A stretch of 64,000 nt of DNA from Actinomycetospora soli (GCF_021026295.1 NZ_JAJNDA010000007.1:186001-250000); one strand, 5' to 3'. Positions 9,126 through 18,457 are shown, counted from the stretch's first letter. Notes: generated by a model not told the origin, from the letters alone. A program made the numbers and translations.

Positions 9126-9140
9126 TCCAGGAGGTCGATC

Positions 9141-9611
9141 GTGCCGGAGAAGGCGCCAGACGTCGTCGTCAGCGAGTTCGTGGCGGCCCCGCCGGAGAAG
9201 GTGTGGGAGCTCGTCGGCGACCCCGCCCGTATCGGCGAGATCTCGCCCGAGTGCTACTCGATCACGTGGCTCGGCGGCGCCACCGGTCCGAGGCCCGGTG
9301 CCCGGTTCATCGGCTGGAACCGCAAGGGCCTCCTGCGCTGGCCGACCACCAGCACGGTCGCCGAGTACGACCCCGCGCACCACATCAGCTGGGACGTCGA
9401 CGTCGTCGGCCAGTCCGTCGCCCGCTGGAGCTTCACCCTCGAGCCCGAGGGCTCCGGCACCAAGGTCACCCAGCGTTGGATCGACAAGCGCACCGCGATC
9501 GCCTCGCTCGTCGGCAAGGGCCGCACCTCGGACAGCCCGTCGCACAACCGCGAGGGCATGGCGCGCACGCTCGCGACGGTGAAGGCGCGCGCCGAGGGCC
9601 GCGCGGCCTGA
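9141..9611 (+). CDS. SRPBCC-fold protein (polyketide cyclase/START-like)
   Basis: Protein of 156 aa with the helix-grip SRPBCC pattern: an N-terminal strand with FVAAPPEKVWELVGDPARIGEISPE, alternating strands (ARFIGWNRKG, HHISWDVDVV), then VARWSFTLEPEGSGTKVTQRW and a long C-terminal helix. Such proteins bind hydrophobic ligands; the ligand is unknown here. The GTG at 9141 is supported by AGGAGG 7 nt upstream. Position directly after the palindrome suggests its expression is separately controlled. Confidence 0.82.
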   Translation: MPEKAPDVVVSEFVAAPPEKVWELVGDPARIGEISPECYSITWLGGATGPRPGARFIGWNRKGLLRWPTTSTVAEYDPAHHISWDVDVVGQSVARWSFTLEPEGSGTKVTQRWIDKRTAIASLVGKGRTSDSPSHNREGMARTLATVKARAEGRAA

Positions 9612-9677
9612 CCGTCCGGGTTCCCTCCGACGGGTGACCCCATTGGCGGATTCCTCCCCGCTCGTCAGGATCGGGGG

Positions 9678-11477
9678 GTGCTTCCCGACGACGGGTCCTC
9701 CCGGACCGGCGTGCGCGGGCTCGACGGCCCGGCGGCGGACCTGATCGCGACGTTGGCGGTCTGGGGCGGCGCCGCGAGCGTCGAGCACCTCGCCGCGGTG
9801 TCGGGGCTGCCCGCCGGGTCGATGCTGCGCGCGGTCCGCGAGGCCGTCGACGCGGACGTGCTGATCTGGCGCGACGACGAGCGGCTCGAGTTCGTCCGCA
9901 CCGAGGACCGGGAGACGGCGTACGCGGCGATCCCGCGGCCGCTGCGCACGCTCCTGCACTCGGCGCACGCGGCCGCACTGGAGAGCGCCGACGCCGTGTC
10001 CCGGGCCGGCACGCTCGCCGCGGCGGGTCGGGTCGACGAGGCGGTCCGGGTCGCGCGCGGGGAGCTCGCCGCGTCCGAGGACCCGGCCGTGCGGGCCCGC
10101 ATCCGCTCGTTCCTGATCTTCACCCTGATCAGCGCGGCGCGGGTGGACGACGCGCGGGCCGAGATCGACGCGGTCCTCGCCCTCCCGCTGCCCCGCGAGC
10201 AGCAGGACCGGTTGACCCACCTGCGCACGTGGGTCGACCTGCTGGCGGGCGACGGCCCGGTGCCCACCGCCGACCCGGTGGAGGGGGACCCGACCGCGCT
10301 GCTCAACGCCGCGAGCGCGTCGTTCCTGCGCGGCCGGACCGTCCGGGCCACCGAGCTCGCGGTGGCGTCCGTCGAGGCGCGGGCGGGGGAGTCGTGGGCC
10401 GAGGCCGCGACGGCGACGGTGTGGCCGGCCTGGTGCCGCCTGCTCGCCGAGGGGCCCGCGGCCGCCGAACGCGACGCCCGCGACGTGCGCGACCGGGCCG
10501 CCCGCGCCGGGCACCTGTGGCTGGGGCCGTACCACGACTTCGTGTCGGCCCGGGTGCACGCGGTCGCCGGGCGTTGGCCGGACGCGTCGGCCGAACTCGA
10601 CGCCGGCCTGGCCGCCGCGGCGGCCACCGGGACCGGGTGGACCTCGCTCGCGGTAGCCGGCCGCGCCCGGCTGGACCTCGACCGCGGCGACACGACGACG
10701 GCGGCCGCCGCGCTCGAGGGCGCGGCCGGACTGACCGAGCAGTTCGGCCTCCCCACGCTCGCGATCGCCGCCGCCCTGCTCGACGAGTCCCGGGGAGCAC
10801 CGGAGGTCGGTCTGCGTCGCGCCGACGATGCGTGGCGCGCGGCGCACCGGGACGGCCGGATCGCGGCGGTCGCGATGTCCGCGACGGACGTGACCCGCCT
10901 CGCCCTGCGCGCCGACCGGCGCGACGTGCTCGACGACCTCGCTGCCGCGCTGCGCGCCGATCCGCCCGAGGGCGTGCTGCTCCGGCCGCTCGTCGACCTC
11001 GTCGTCGGGCTCGCCGGGGACGACCTGGCCGCCGTCCTCGCCGCGGTCGACGCGCTGGAGAGCGCCGGGGACGTCCCGGGCTCGATGACGGCCCGTGAGG
11101 AGGCGGCCTGCCTGGCGGCGCGTCTCGGCGACGCGGACGCGGCCCGCGCCCTGGCGGCCCGCGTGCGGGAGACGGCCGACCGGCTGGGTGCCGACGGGGT
11201 GTCCCGACGGCTGGCCAACCGGCTGCGGGCCCTCGGCGTACGACTCGGCGCGGGCGGCCGCCGGGGACGCCCCCCGGAGGGCTGGGACGCGCTCACCCCG
11301 ACCGAGCGCCGGGTCGCCGAACTCGTCGCCGAGGGCGTGGCGGGCCCGGAGATGGCCGTGCGGCTCGCGATCTCGCCGCGCACCGTGCAGACCCACGTCT
11401 CGAACGCGCTGCGCAAGCTCGGCCTGCGCACCCGGGTCGAGCTCGCGACGACGGCGGCACGGCACCACCCGGGCTGA
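9678..11477 (+). CDS. LuxR-family transcriptional regulator, large (TPR/MalT-like middle)
   Basis: Regulator of 599 aa. The C-terminal 65 residues form a LuxR-type HTH (LTPTERRVAELVAEGVAGPEMA, then RTVQTHVSNALRKLG). Residues about 20-75 read like a winged-helix segment of LuxR/AAA-type regulators, and the middle is an Ala-rich helical repeat region like the TPR-type regions of LAL proteins. No Walker A motif is visible, so the AAA ATPase module of true LAL regulators is absent. The GTG start overlaps a copy of the dispersed repeat, which encodes the first residues (LPDDGS); the real start could be further in. Confidence 0.85.
   Translation: MLPDDGSSRTGVRGLDGPAADLIATLAVWGGAASVEHLAAVSGLPAGSMLRAVREAVDADVLIWRDDERLEFVRTEDRETAYAAIPRPLRTLLHSAHAAALESADAVSRAGTLAAAGRVDEAVRVARGELAASEDPAVRARIRSFLIFTLISAARVDDARAEIDAVLALPLPREQQDRLTHLRTWVDLLAGDGPVPTADPVEGDPTALLNAASASFLRGRTVRATELAVASVEARAGESWAEAATATVWPAWCRLLAEGPAAAERDARDVRDRAARAGHLWLGPYHDFVSARVHAVAGRWPDASAELDAGLAAAAATGTGWTSLAVAGRARLDLDRGDTTTAAAALEGAAGLTEQFGLPTLAIAAALLDESRGAPEVGLRRADDAWRAAHRDGRIAAVAMSATDVTRLALRADRRDVLDDLAAALRADPPEGVLLRPLVDLVVGLAGDDLAAVLAAVDALESAGDVPGSMTAREEAACLAARLGDADAARALAARVRETADRLGADGVSRRLANRLRALGVRLGAGGRRGRPPEGWDALTPTERRVAELVAEGVAGPEMAVRLAISPRTVQTHVSNALRKLGLRTRVELATTAARHHPG
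9682..9697. repeat. Dispersed repeat copy (TTCCCGACGACGGGTC)
   Basis: Exact 15-bp core TTCCCGACGACGGGT plus C, lying in codons 2-7 of the LuxR-type regulator. It is part of the dispersed repeat family described under findings. Confidence 0.7.
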
Positions 11478-11562
11478 GCCCTCCGTCTACGTCATCGCAC
11501 GGATGTTCCGGCGATGGATCTCGGTCACGCTGAGTCGTACGTACTGCGGCGAAAGGGTGGCC

Positions 11563-12105
11563 ATGTCCTTCTTCCTGTTCATGTGGATCGTCCTGCTCGG
11601 CGGGCTGGTACTCCACGTGATCCTCGACCGGTCTCCCGAACGTCGGACCGGGCGGCGCCTCCTCGAACTGACGGCGCTCTGGTTCGTGGTCGTCGGCCTC
11701 GGGGTGAACGGCGTGCTGGCCGGACTGGTCCACATGGGACCCGGTGCCGCGGCCGCGGCGGAGAGCATCGGCTGGTCCCCGTCGCCGTTCCAGTGGGAGA
11801 ACGGCGGCTCCGACCTCGCCGTCGGCCTCGCCGGTCTCGCCGTCGCGTGGACCCGCTTCCGCGACGGCTGGATGAGCGCGACGATCTTCGTCGCCTTCGT
11901 GCAGCTCTACCTCGACGGCATCCAGCACGTCACGCAGTGGCTGATGCACGGCAACACCGCGCCCGACAACGTCGGCGCCATCCCCACCTGCTTCCTCGTG
12001 CCCGCGATCGCCGCGATCACGACCTGGGCCGCGCGCCGCGCCGCCGCCCGCCACACCGCGCCCGGCGCCCACGAGAGCGCCGCCCCCACCCGCGTGCCGG
12101 CCTGA
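11563..12105 (+). CDS. Membrane protein, DUF6790-like
   Basis: Small polytopic membrane protein of 180 aa with about four hydrophobic segments (residues 2-20, 36-58, 75-95 and 145-165) and a polar Ala-rich tail. Conserved-looking polar residues lie in WSPSPFQWENGGSDLAVG and QLYLDGIQHVTQWL. The family assignment is from memory and tentative. The ATG at 11563 has GAAAGGG upstream. It sits just before another unknown membrane gene. Confidence 0.7.
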   Translation: MSFFLFMWIVLLGGLVLHVILDRSPERRTGRRLLELTALWFVVVGLGVNGVLAGLVHMGPGAAAAAESIGWSPSPFQWENGGSDLAVGLAGLAVAWTRFRDGWMSATIFVAFVQLYLDGIQHVTQWLMHGNTAPDNVGAIPTCFLVPAIAAITTWAARRAAARHTAPGAHESAAPTRVPA

Positions 12106-12136
12106 GCCCGCACCGACCCGCCGTCAGGAGCCCGAG

Positions 12137-12628
12137 ATGCCCGCCACGTCCTGGCTGATCATCGTCGCGATGATCGCCTACGCCATCTACAAGCAGACCC
12201 AGCGCCACGAGATCGTCGGGTCGTCCCGCTTCAAGCTCGCGATCATCTACGGGATCGTGGGCATCGCCATCGGCGGCTACCACGCGCCGACCAGCGGTCT
12301 CGCCTGGACGTTCCTCGGCGCGAGCATCCTGCTCTCGGTGGTCGTGGGACTCGCCCGCGGTCGCCTGACGCGGGTGTGGCCGGAGGGTGGGCGGGTCTAC
12401 GCGCAGGGCACCGCCCTGACCATCGGCCTGTTCCTCGGCATGGTCGTGCTCAAGTTCGCCCTCGGCACCCTCGCGTACTTCGCGGGGATCAGTGACGACG
12501 GCGGGATCGGCGAGGTCCTGCTCATGATCGCCGTCATGGTCGCCTTCCAGGCCGAACTCGTGTGGCGGCGGGCGCAGCCGCTCGGGGCGCGGGAGTCCTC
12601 GAAGGACGCCGTCGGGGCCGCCCGTTAG
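12137..12628 (+). CDS. Membrane protein, DUF1453-like
   Basis: Integral membrane protein of 163 aa with four predicted hydrophobic helices (residues 4-16, 33-52, 56-75, 93-135 as a pair). It resembles CcdC/DUF1453-type proteins in size and topology, but no catalytic motif is visible. An AGGAGC ribosome site precedes the ATG at 12137. It is followed within 10 bp by the exonuclease III gene and may be co-transcribed with it. Confidence 0.68.
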   Translation: MPATSWLIIVAMIAYAIYKQTQRHEIVGSSRFKLAIIYGIVGIAIGGYHAPTSGLAWTFLGASILLSVVVGLARGRLTRVWPEGGRVYAQGTALTIGLFLGMVVLKFALGTLAYFAGISDDGGIGEVLLMIAVMVAFQAELVWRRAQPLGARESSKDAVGAAR

Positions 12629-12637
12629 CGTGGTGGG

Positions 12638-13498
12638 GTGCGAGTGGCGACCTGGAACGTGAACTCCGCGAAGGCCCGCGAGCCGCGCCTGCTGGGCTGG
12701 CTCGACGACCGCGCGCCCGACGTCGTGTGCCTGCAGGAGACCAAGCTCTCCGACGAGGCGTTCGACGAGACCTTCGGGGCCGCGCTGGCCGAGCGGGGGT
12801 ACCAGGTCGCCCACTACGGCGAGGGCCGCTGGAACGGTGTGGCCCTGCTGTCGCGGGTGGGCCTGGACGACGTGGTGAACGGGCTCCCCGGTGCTCCCGG
12901 CTACCCGCACCAGGAGGCGCGGGCCGTCACCGCGACGTGCGGCGACATGCGCGTGACCAGCGTCTACGTGCCGAACGGCCGCACCGTCGACGACCCGCAC
13001 TACGCCTACAAGCTGGAGTGGCTCGGCGTGCTGCGCGACGTGGTGGAGGCGGGCGATCCCGACCGCACGATCGTCGCGGGGGACTTCAACATCGCGCCGG
13101 CCGACCTCGACGTCTACTCCGTCGAGGTGTTCGCCGAGTCCACGCACGTCACGCCGCCGGAGCGCGAGGCCCTCGCCGCGATCGAGAAGACCGGGCTGCA
13201 CGACGTGGTCCGGGAGCGCTGGGTCGACGTCCCCGCCTTCACCTACTGGGACTACCGCGGCGGCGCCTTCCACCAGGACCGCGGCATGCGGATCGACCTC
13301 GTCCTCGCGGGCGCCCCGATCGCCGAGCGTCGGCAGGCCGCGTGGGTCGACCGGCAGGCCCGCAAGGGCACCGGGCCCTCCGACCACGCCCCGGTGATCG
13401 TCGACCTCGACACCGCCCCCGACGGCGACATCGGCCCGGTCGTACCGCCGCCCTCCCTCGGCGCGAAGAAGGGCGCCCCGCGGCGGAAGAAGGCCTGA
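12638..13498 (+). CDS. xthA: Exodeoxyribonuclease III (AP endonuclease)
   Basis: Mg-dependent exonuclease/phosphatase-family AP endonuclease of base excision repair, 286 aa. Family motifs appear in order: ATWNVNSAKARE, VVCLQETKL (metal-binding Glu), SVYVPNGR, the catalytic GDFNIAP, the DYRGGAF segment, RIDLVLAG, and SDHAPVIVDL with the catalytic Asp-His. The GTG at 12638 gives the standard N-terminus. The last 25 residues (Pro/Lys-rich) extend beyond the catalytic fold. Confidence 0.95.
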   Translation: MRVATWNVNSAKAREPRLLGWLDDRAPDVVCLQETKLSDEAFDETFGAALAERGYQVAHYGEGRWNGVALLSRVGLDDVVNGLPGAPGYPHQEARAVTATCGDMRVTSVYVPNGRTVDDPHYAYKLEWLGVLRDVVEAGDPDRTIVAGDFNIAPADLDVYSVEVFAESTHVTPPEREALAAIEKTGLHDVVRERWVDVPAFTYWDYRGGAFHQDRGMRIDLVLAGAPIAERRQAAWVDRQARKGTGPSDHAPVIVDLDTAPDGDIGPVVPPPSLGAKKGAPRRKKA

Positions 13499-13569
13499 GG
13501 CCTGCGCGCCGGGCGGGTGACAAGGGTCGACCCGGAGTCCGCCGCCGCCGATCCGGCGGAAGCGCACCC

Positions 13570-13584
13570 ACCCGCCGTCGGGAA
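13570..13584. repeat. Dispersed repeat copy (one mismatch)
   Basis: ACCCGCCGTCGGGAA differs at one position from the core ACCCGTCGTCGGGAA. It lies between the exonuclease III gene and the following small ORF. Confidence 0.5.
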
Positions 13585-13600
13585 GCGGCATGCTCGGGCG

Positions 13601-13768
13601 ATGGCGGACGACGACGGGACGGGGCGGCTCCCGCGGGCAGGCGAGGCGGTCGTCGAGGAGCTGGTGACGCTGATCCTCGACCACGTCGTGCCGACCGTCG
13701 GCTGGTATCGCGACCAGGTCGCGCACCGAATGGGTATCAGCCCGGCGGCGGCCGCCGGGATCCCGTGA
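13601..13768 (+). CDS. Small hypothetical protein
   Basis: Possible 55-aa protein starting MADDDGTGR and containing a helix VVEELVTLILDHVVPTVGWYRDQVAHRMG. No family recognised. An in-frame GTG at 13517 would lengthen it through the dispersed repeat, which looks unlikely. It is convergent with the helicase gene with a 3-bp gap. Coding status is uncertain. Confidence 0.4.
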   Translation: MADDDGTGRLPRAGEAVVEELVTLILDHVVPTVGWYRDQVAHRMGISPAAAAGIP

Positions 13769-13771
13769 CCG

Positions 13772-16297
13772 TCAGACCGTCTCGAACGGCCCCACGTGGG
13801 TCACGTGCACGACGGCCGAGCCGACCTCGTCGGAGGCGTCGAGGTCGACGGTGGCGGTGATGCCCCAGTCGTGGTCGCCCTCGGGATCGTCGAAGACCTG
13901 GCGGACCTGCCACGTGCGGCCCTGGTCGACGACCCGGAACAGCGCCGGGCCGCGGGCGTCCGGGCCGGCGCCGAGGGTCGGGTACTCGTCGAAGTAGTCG
14001 AGCATCGCCTGCGACCAGGTGTCGAGCGACGGGCCCTCGTCGCCCGAGAGCTCGGCCAGGTCCCCCGGCACACGGCGGGCGAACAGCTCGACGCGCCGGA
14101 ACATCTCGTTGCGCACCAGCACCCGGAAGGCCCGCTCGTTGCGGGTGACCGGCGGCGGGCCCTGGTCGATCGGGGCGGCGTCGGTGCCCGCCGCGTCGAG
14201 CTCGGTCGGGTTGGACAGCGTCTCCCACTCGTCGAGCAGCGACGAGTCGGTCTGGCGGACGAGCTCGCCGAGCCAGGCGATGAGGTCGTCGAGGTCGTCG
14301 GTGCCCGCCGACTCCGGGATCGTCTGCCGCAGCGCCCGGTAGGCGTCGGTGAGGTAGCGCAGCACCAGGCCCTCGGACCGGGCGATCTTGTAGTGCGAGA
14401 CGAACTCGACGAAGGTCATCGCCCGCTCGTAGAGGTCCCGGACGACGGCCTTGGGGGAGAGCTCCGCGTCGCCGACCCAGGGGTGGCCCTTGCGGTAGGT
14501 CTCGAACGCGGGCTCCAGCAGCTCGACGAGCGGCTTCGGCCAGGTGATCTCCTCGAGGCGCTCCATCCGCTCCTCGTACTCGAGCCCCTCGGCCTTCATC
14601 GCGCCGACGGCCTCGCCGCGCGCCGCGTTCTCCTGGGCGCGCAGGACCTGCTTGGGGTCGTCCAGCGTCGACTCGACGACGCTGACCAGGTCCAGCGAGT
14701 AGGTCGGGGACTCGTCGTCGAGCAGCTCGAACGCGGCGAGCGCGAACGGCGAGAGCGGCTGGTTGAGCGCGAAGTCGACCTGCAGGTCGTCGACGAGGCG
14801 GACCGTGCGCCCGGCCTCGTCGGGAACCTCCAGCACCTCGACGACGTCGGCCTCGATGAGCCCGCGGAAGAGCTGGATCGCGCGCAGGATCAGCCGGCGC
14901 TGCGTGGGACGGTCGGCGTGGTTGTCCTCGAGCAGGTGGCGCATCGCCGGGAAGTACGGGCCGGGGCGCTGCGCGACCTGCAGCAGCATCGCCGTCGTCA
15001 CGCGCATCTGGCTCGTGAGCTGCTCGGGCTGGGCCTCGACCAGCTTCTCCATCGTGCGCTCGGACCACGACACGAACCCGTCCGGCGCCTTCACGCGGAC
15101 GACCCGCCGCTGCTTCTTGACGTCGTCGCCGGCCTTCGCGAGGCGCTTCGCGTTCTCCACCTCGTGCTCGGGGGCCTGCACGACGACGAAGCCCGCGGTG
15201 TCGTAGCCCGCGCGCCCTGCCCGGCCCGCCACCTGGTGGAACTCGCGGGCGCGCAGGTGCCGGACCCGCTGCCCGTCGAACTTCGTCAGCGCCGTGAACA
15301 GCACCGTGCGGATGGGGATGTTGATCCCGACGCCGAGCGTGTCGGTGCCGCAGATCAGCTTGAGCAGGCCGGCCTGGGCCAGCGTCTCCACGAGCCGGCG
15401 GTACTTCGGCAGCATCCCGGCGTGGTGCACGCCGATGCCGTGGCGCACGAGGCGGGACAGGGTCTTCCCGAACCCGGCGGTGAAGCGGAACGAGCCGATC
15501 AGCTCGGCGATCTGCTCCTTCTCCGCCTTCGTCGAGACGTTCAGGCTCATCAGCGCCTGCGCCTGCTCGATCGCCGCGGCCTGCGTCGTGTGGACGATGT
15601 AGACGGGCGCCTGCCGACCGGTGATGAGCTCGGAGATCGTCTCGTGCAGCGGGGTGGTCGACCAGCGGAACGACAGCGGCACGGGACGCTCGGTGTTCGC
15701 GACGACCGCGGTCTCGCGTCCGGTGCGCCGCGTCAGGTCCTCCTGGAAGAAGGACACGTCGCCGAGCGTCGCGCTCATCAGCAGGAACTGGCACTGGGGC
15801 AGCTCGATCAGCGGCACCTGCCACGCCCACCCGCGGTCGGGGTCGGCGTAGAAGTGGAACTCGTCCATGACGACCTGGCCGATGTCGGCACCCGCGCCCT
15901 CGCGCAGCGCCCAGTTGGCCAGCACCTCGGCGGTGCAGCAGATGACCGGCGCCTCCGGGTTGACCGCCGCGTCGCCGGTGAGCATCCCGACGTTGGCGTA
16001 CCCGAGCTGCGCGCCGAGGGAGAAGAACTTCTCGCTGACCAGCGCCTTGATCGGCGCGGTGTAGACGGTGCGCTCGCCGCGCGACATCGCGGCGACGTGC
16101 GCGCCGAGGGCGATCAGCGACTTCCCGGAGCCGGTGGGCGTCGAGACGATCACGTTCGCGCCGGTGACGAGCTCGATCAGCGCCTCGGCCTGCGCCGGGT
16201 ACAGCTCCAGCCCGCGCTCGGCCGCCCAGGCGGAGAAGCCCTCGAACAGCTCGTCGGGGTCGGCGCCGGGCGTGGGGAGCAGGGACGGTGCGCTCAT
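13772..16297 (-). CDS. Ski2-like DEAD/DEAH-box RNA helicase with DUF3516
   Basis: Superfamily 2 ATP-dependent helicase, 841 aa. Motif I is TPTGSGKS (about residues 53-60), motif Ia TAPIKALVSEKFF, motif II DEFHFY (a DExH variant), motif III SATL, with HHAGMLPKYRRLVE and motif VI QVAGRAGRAGYD completing the core by about residue 370. The remaining 450 residues match the actinobacterial DUF3516 extension. It likely unwinds RNA, but the substrate is unknown. Start ATG at 16297; a KhtT-like gene begins 82 bp beyond it on the other strand. Confidence 0.9.
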   Translation of the reverse strand: MSAPSLLPTPGADPDELFEGFSAWAAERGLELYPAQAEALIELVTGANVIVSTPTGSGKSLIALGAHVAAMSRGERTVYTAPIKALVSEKFFSLGAQLGYANVGMLTGDAAVNPEAPVICCTAEVLANWALREGAGADIGQVVMDEFHFYADPDRGWAWQVPLIELPQCQFLLMSATLGDVSFFQEDLTRRTGRETAVVANTERPVPLSFRWSTTPLHETISELITGRQAPVYIVHTTQAAAIEQAQALMSLNVSTKAEKEQIAELIGSFRFTAGFGKTLSRLVRHGIGVHHAGMLPKYRRLVETLAQAGLLKLICGTDTLGVGINIPIRTVLFTALTKFDGQRVRHLRAREFHQVAGRAGRAGYDTAGFVVVQAPEHEVENAKRLAKAGDDVKKQRRVVRVKAPDGFVSWSERTMEKLVEAQPEQLTSQMRVTTAMLLQVAQRPGPYFPAMRHLLEDNHADRPTQRRLILRAIQLFRGLIEADVVEVLEVPDEAGRTVRLVDDLQVDFALNQPLSPFALAAFELLDDESPTYSLDLVSVVESTLDDPKQVLRAQENAARGEAVGAMKAEGLEYEERMERLEEITWPKPLVELLEPAFETYRKGHPWVGDAELSPKAVVRDLYERAMTFVEFVSHYKIARSEGLVLRYLTDAYRALRQTIPESAGTDDLDDLIAWLGELVRQTDSSLLDEWETLSNPTELDAAGTDAAPIDQGPPPVTRNERAFRVLVRNEMFRRVELFARRVPGDLAELSGDEGPSLDTWSQAMLDYFDEYPTLGAGPDARGPALFRVVDQGRTWQVRQVFDDPEGDHDWGITATVDLDASDEVGSAVVHVTHVGPFETV

Positions 16298-16378
16298 CGC
16301 CGTCCATCCTCCCAGGTCCGCGCGACGACGCCGGGGACCGGCGACCCGTGGGCGCCCGGACGGTTAGCGTGGGCAGGC

Positions 16379-16861
16379 GTGGACGTCGAGCTGACCAGGC
16401 TGCCGGGGATCGGCACGAAGCAGGAGTTCGTCACGGGCGACGGACGCCGGGTCGGGGTGCTGACCCACCGCGACGGGCACCGGGAGCTGCTGCTGACCGG
16501 CCGCGAGGACCCGGACGCCTGTGTCGCGAGCGTCCCGCTGTCGGAGGCCGAGTGCAACGCGCTCGGCACGCTGCTCGGCGCGCCGAACCTCGTCGCGAAG
16601 CTGGGGGACCAGCAGCGCGAGGTGGAGGGCGTGAACACCGCGCAGTTCCCGATCGCCGCCGGCTCGCCCTACGTGGGCCGCGCCCTGGGCGACACCGCGA
16701 TGCGCACCCGGACGGCCACGTCCATCGTCGCCGTGGTCCGCGACCACGTCGTCTCCCCGTCGCCCCGCCCGGACTTCGTGTTCGCGGCCGGGGACCTGGT
16801 GGTGATCGTCGGGACGGGCGAGGGACTGAGGCAGGCGGCGGAGATCCTCGAGGCCGGCTGA
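16379..16861 (+). CDS. TrkA-C domain regulatory subunit, KhtT-like
   Basis: Cytoplasmic protein of 160 aa with an N-terminal region starting ELTRLPGIGTKQEFVT and a C-terminal TrkA-C/RCK-C domain (about residues 75-160, ending DLVVIVGTGEGLRQAAEIL). This architecture is that of KhtT/YhaT, the nucleotide-sensing regulator of the KhtU K+/H+ antiporter. The antiporter gene follows 8 bp downstream, which strongly supports the pairing. The GTG at 16379 matches the family N-terminus. Confidence 0.88.
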   Translation: MDVELTRLPGIGTKQEFVTGDGRRVGVLTHRDGHRELLLTGREDPDACVASVPLSEAECNALGTLLGAPNLVAKLGDQQREVEGVNTAQFPIAAGSPYVGRALGDTAMRTRTATSIVAVVRDHVVSPSPRPDFVFAAGDLVVIVGTGEGLRQAAEILEAG

Positions 16862-16869
16862 GCGCTCCC

Positions 16870-18042
16870 GTGGAGACCGCTCTCGCGCTGGAGGAACTCG
16901 GCGCCCTGTTCTTCGGGCTCGGCGTCCTCGGCCGGCTCGCCGGCCGCATCGGGATCTCGCCGATCCCGCTCTACCTGCTCGGCGGGCTGGCATTCGGGCA
17001 GGGCGGGCTGCTGCCGCTCGCGGGTATCGAGGGGTTCACCGAGCTCGCGAGCGAGGTCGGCGTCGTCCTGCTGCTGCTCCTGCTCGGCCTCGAGTACTCG
17101 GCGTCCGACCTCGTCGGCGGGCTGCGCCGGTCGTGGCTCGCCGGGATCGTCGACATGGTGCTCAACGCGACGCCGGGCGCGGTCGCGGCGCTGCTGCTCG
17201 GCTGGGGCCCGGTCGGCGCGCTGGCGATGGCCGGCGTCACGTGGGTCTCGTCGTCGGGGATCATCGCGAAGGTCCTCTCCGACCTCGGTCGTCTCGGCAA
17301 CCGCGAGACCCCGGCCGTCCTCTCGGTCCTCGTCATGGAGGACCTCGCGATGGCGCTCTACCTGCCCGTGACGACGGCGGTGCTGGCCTCGCTCGGGTTC
17401 CTCGCGGGCCTGCGGACGGTGGCGATCGCCCTGGTCCTGCTCGTCGTCGTGCTGGTGGTGGCGCTGCGCTTCGGCGGCGCGGTGTCCGCCGTCGTCGACT
17501 CGCCGAGCTCCGAGGTGTTCCTGCTGCGGGTGATCGGGGTGGCGCTGCTCGTCGCCGGCGTCGCCTCGCAGCTGCAGGTCTCCGCCGGCGTCGGCGCGTT
17601 CCTGCTCGGCATCGCGATCAGCGAGGACACCGCCGAGAACGCGACCCGTGTACTGAGCCCGCTGCGCGACCTGTTCGCCGCCGTGTTCTTCGTCGTCTTC
17701 GGCCTGAACACCGACCCGGCGTCGATCCCGGCGGTCATCCCGGTCGCGCTCGCACTCGCCGTCGTCACCACGATGACGAAGATCGGTACCGGCTGGTTCG
17801 CCGCCCGGCAGGCCGGGGTGGGGTCGCTCGGCCGGTGGCGGGCGGGTGCCGCGCTGGTGGCGCGGGGCGAGTTCTCGATCGTCATCGCGGGGCTCGCGCT
17901 GAGCTCGGCGGCGATCGACCCGGAGTTCGCGCCGCTCGCGACGACCTACGTGCTGCTCATGGCGGTCCTGGGACCGGTCCTCGCCCGCGTGGTCGTGCCG
18001 GCCCACGGTGCGCTGTCCGGACGACGACGCGCCGCCGCCTGA
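16870..18042 (+). CDS. CPA2 K+/H+ antiporter, KhtU-like
   Basis: Membrane antiporter of the monovalent cation:proton antiporter-2 family, 390 aa with about 11-12 hydrophobic helices. Characteristic stretches are LLLLLLGLEYS (early helix), VTWVSSSGIIAKVLSDLG, LSVLVMEDLAMALYLP with the ion-binding acidic residue, SAGVGAFLLGIAIS, and the FFVVFGLNTDP loop. No RCK domain is fused; it is supplied by the KhtT-like protein encoded just upstream. Start GTG at 16870. Confidence 0.9.
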   Translation: METALALEELGALFFGLGVLGRLAGRIGISPIPLYLLGGLAFGQGGLLPLAGIEGFTELASEVGVVLLLLLLGLEYSASDLVGGLRRSWLAGIVDMVLNATPGAVAALLLGWGPVGALAMAGVTWVSSSGIIAKVLSDLGRLGNRETPAVLSVLVMEDLAMALYLPVTTAVLASLGFLAGLRTVAIALVLLVVVLVVALRFGGAVSAVVDSPSSEVFLLRVIGVALLVAGVASQLQVSAGVGAFLLGIAISEDTAENATRVLSPLRDLFAAVFFVVFGLNTDPASIPAVIPVALALAVVTTMTKIGTGWFAARQAGVGSLGRWRAGAALVARGEFSIVIAGLALSSAAIDPEFAPLATTYVLLMAVLGPVLARVVVPAHGALSGRRRAAA

Positions 18043-18063
18043 CGGAGTGGGTACACGCCCGTC

Positions 18064-18450
18064 ATGACCTTGACCTCGTCGTCGTCGAAGGCCCCCTGGT
18101 TCCCTCGCGTGCTGGGCGCCGCGACCGCGGCCTACAGCGTGGCCATCATCGCGAAGCCCGAACTGTTCGCCCGTCCCACCAAGCTCGCCCCGGACGCCGG
18201 GTCGCTCTCGCGCGGCACTGCGATCGGCATCCGCGCCCTCGGCGGCCGGGACCTCGCGTCGGGCCTGGCGATGGCGTTCGCGCCGGACGGGGAGGCGCTG
18301 CGGACGGCGACGGCCGTGCGGGTCGGCTCCGACGTGGTCGACCTGGTGCTGCTCGGCACGAGCCTGCCCGACCGGGAGGCGCGGACGAAGGCGGTCGCGG
18401 TGGCGGGCGCGTGGGGCGCGCTGTGCGCGCTGGGGTGGTGGCTGGCCTGA
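18064..18450 (+). CDS. Small membrane protein, unknown
   Basis: Protein of 128 aa with hydrophobic segments near residues 15-28, 58-72, 88-100 and 110-126. The pattern RALGGRDLASGLAMAFAPD and VGSDVVDLVLL is typical of an actinobacterial family of unannotated four-helix membrane proteins. It follows the antiporter by 21 bp and could share its transcript. No function can be assigned. Confidence 0.65.
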   Translation: MTLTSSSSKAPWFPRVLGAATAAYSVAIIAKPELFARPTKLAPDAGSLSRGTAIGIRALGGRDLASGLAMAFAPDGEALRTATAVRVGSDVVDLVLLGTSLPDREARTKAVAVAGAWGALCALGWWLA

Positions 18451-18457
18451 GCGGTCG

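Noticed and set aside
9678-11477. LAL (large ATP-binding LuxR) regulator
   Set aside because: No Walker A or B motif; only the LuxR HTH and helical repeats are visible.
13796-16378. Long plus-strand frame antisense to the helicase running into the KhtT-like gene
   Set aside because: Only the part after 16379 matches a family; the rest is the complement of a recognised helicase.
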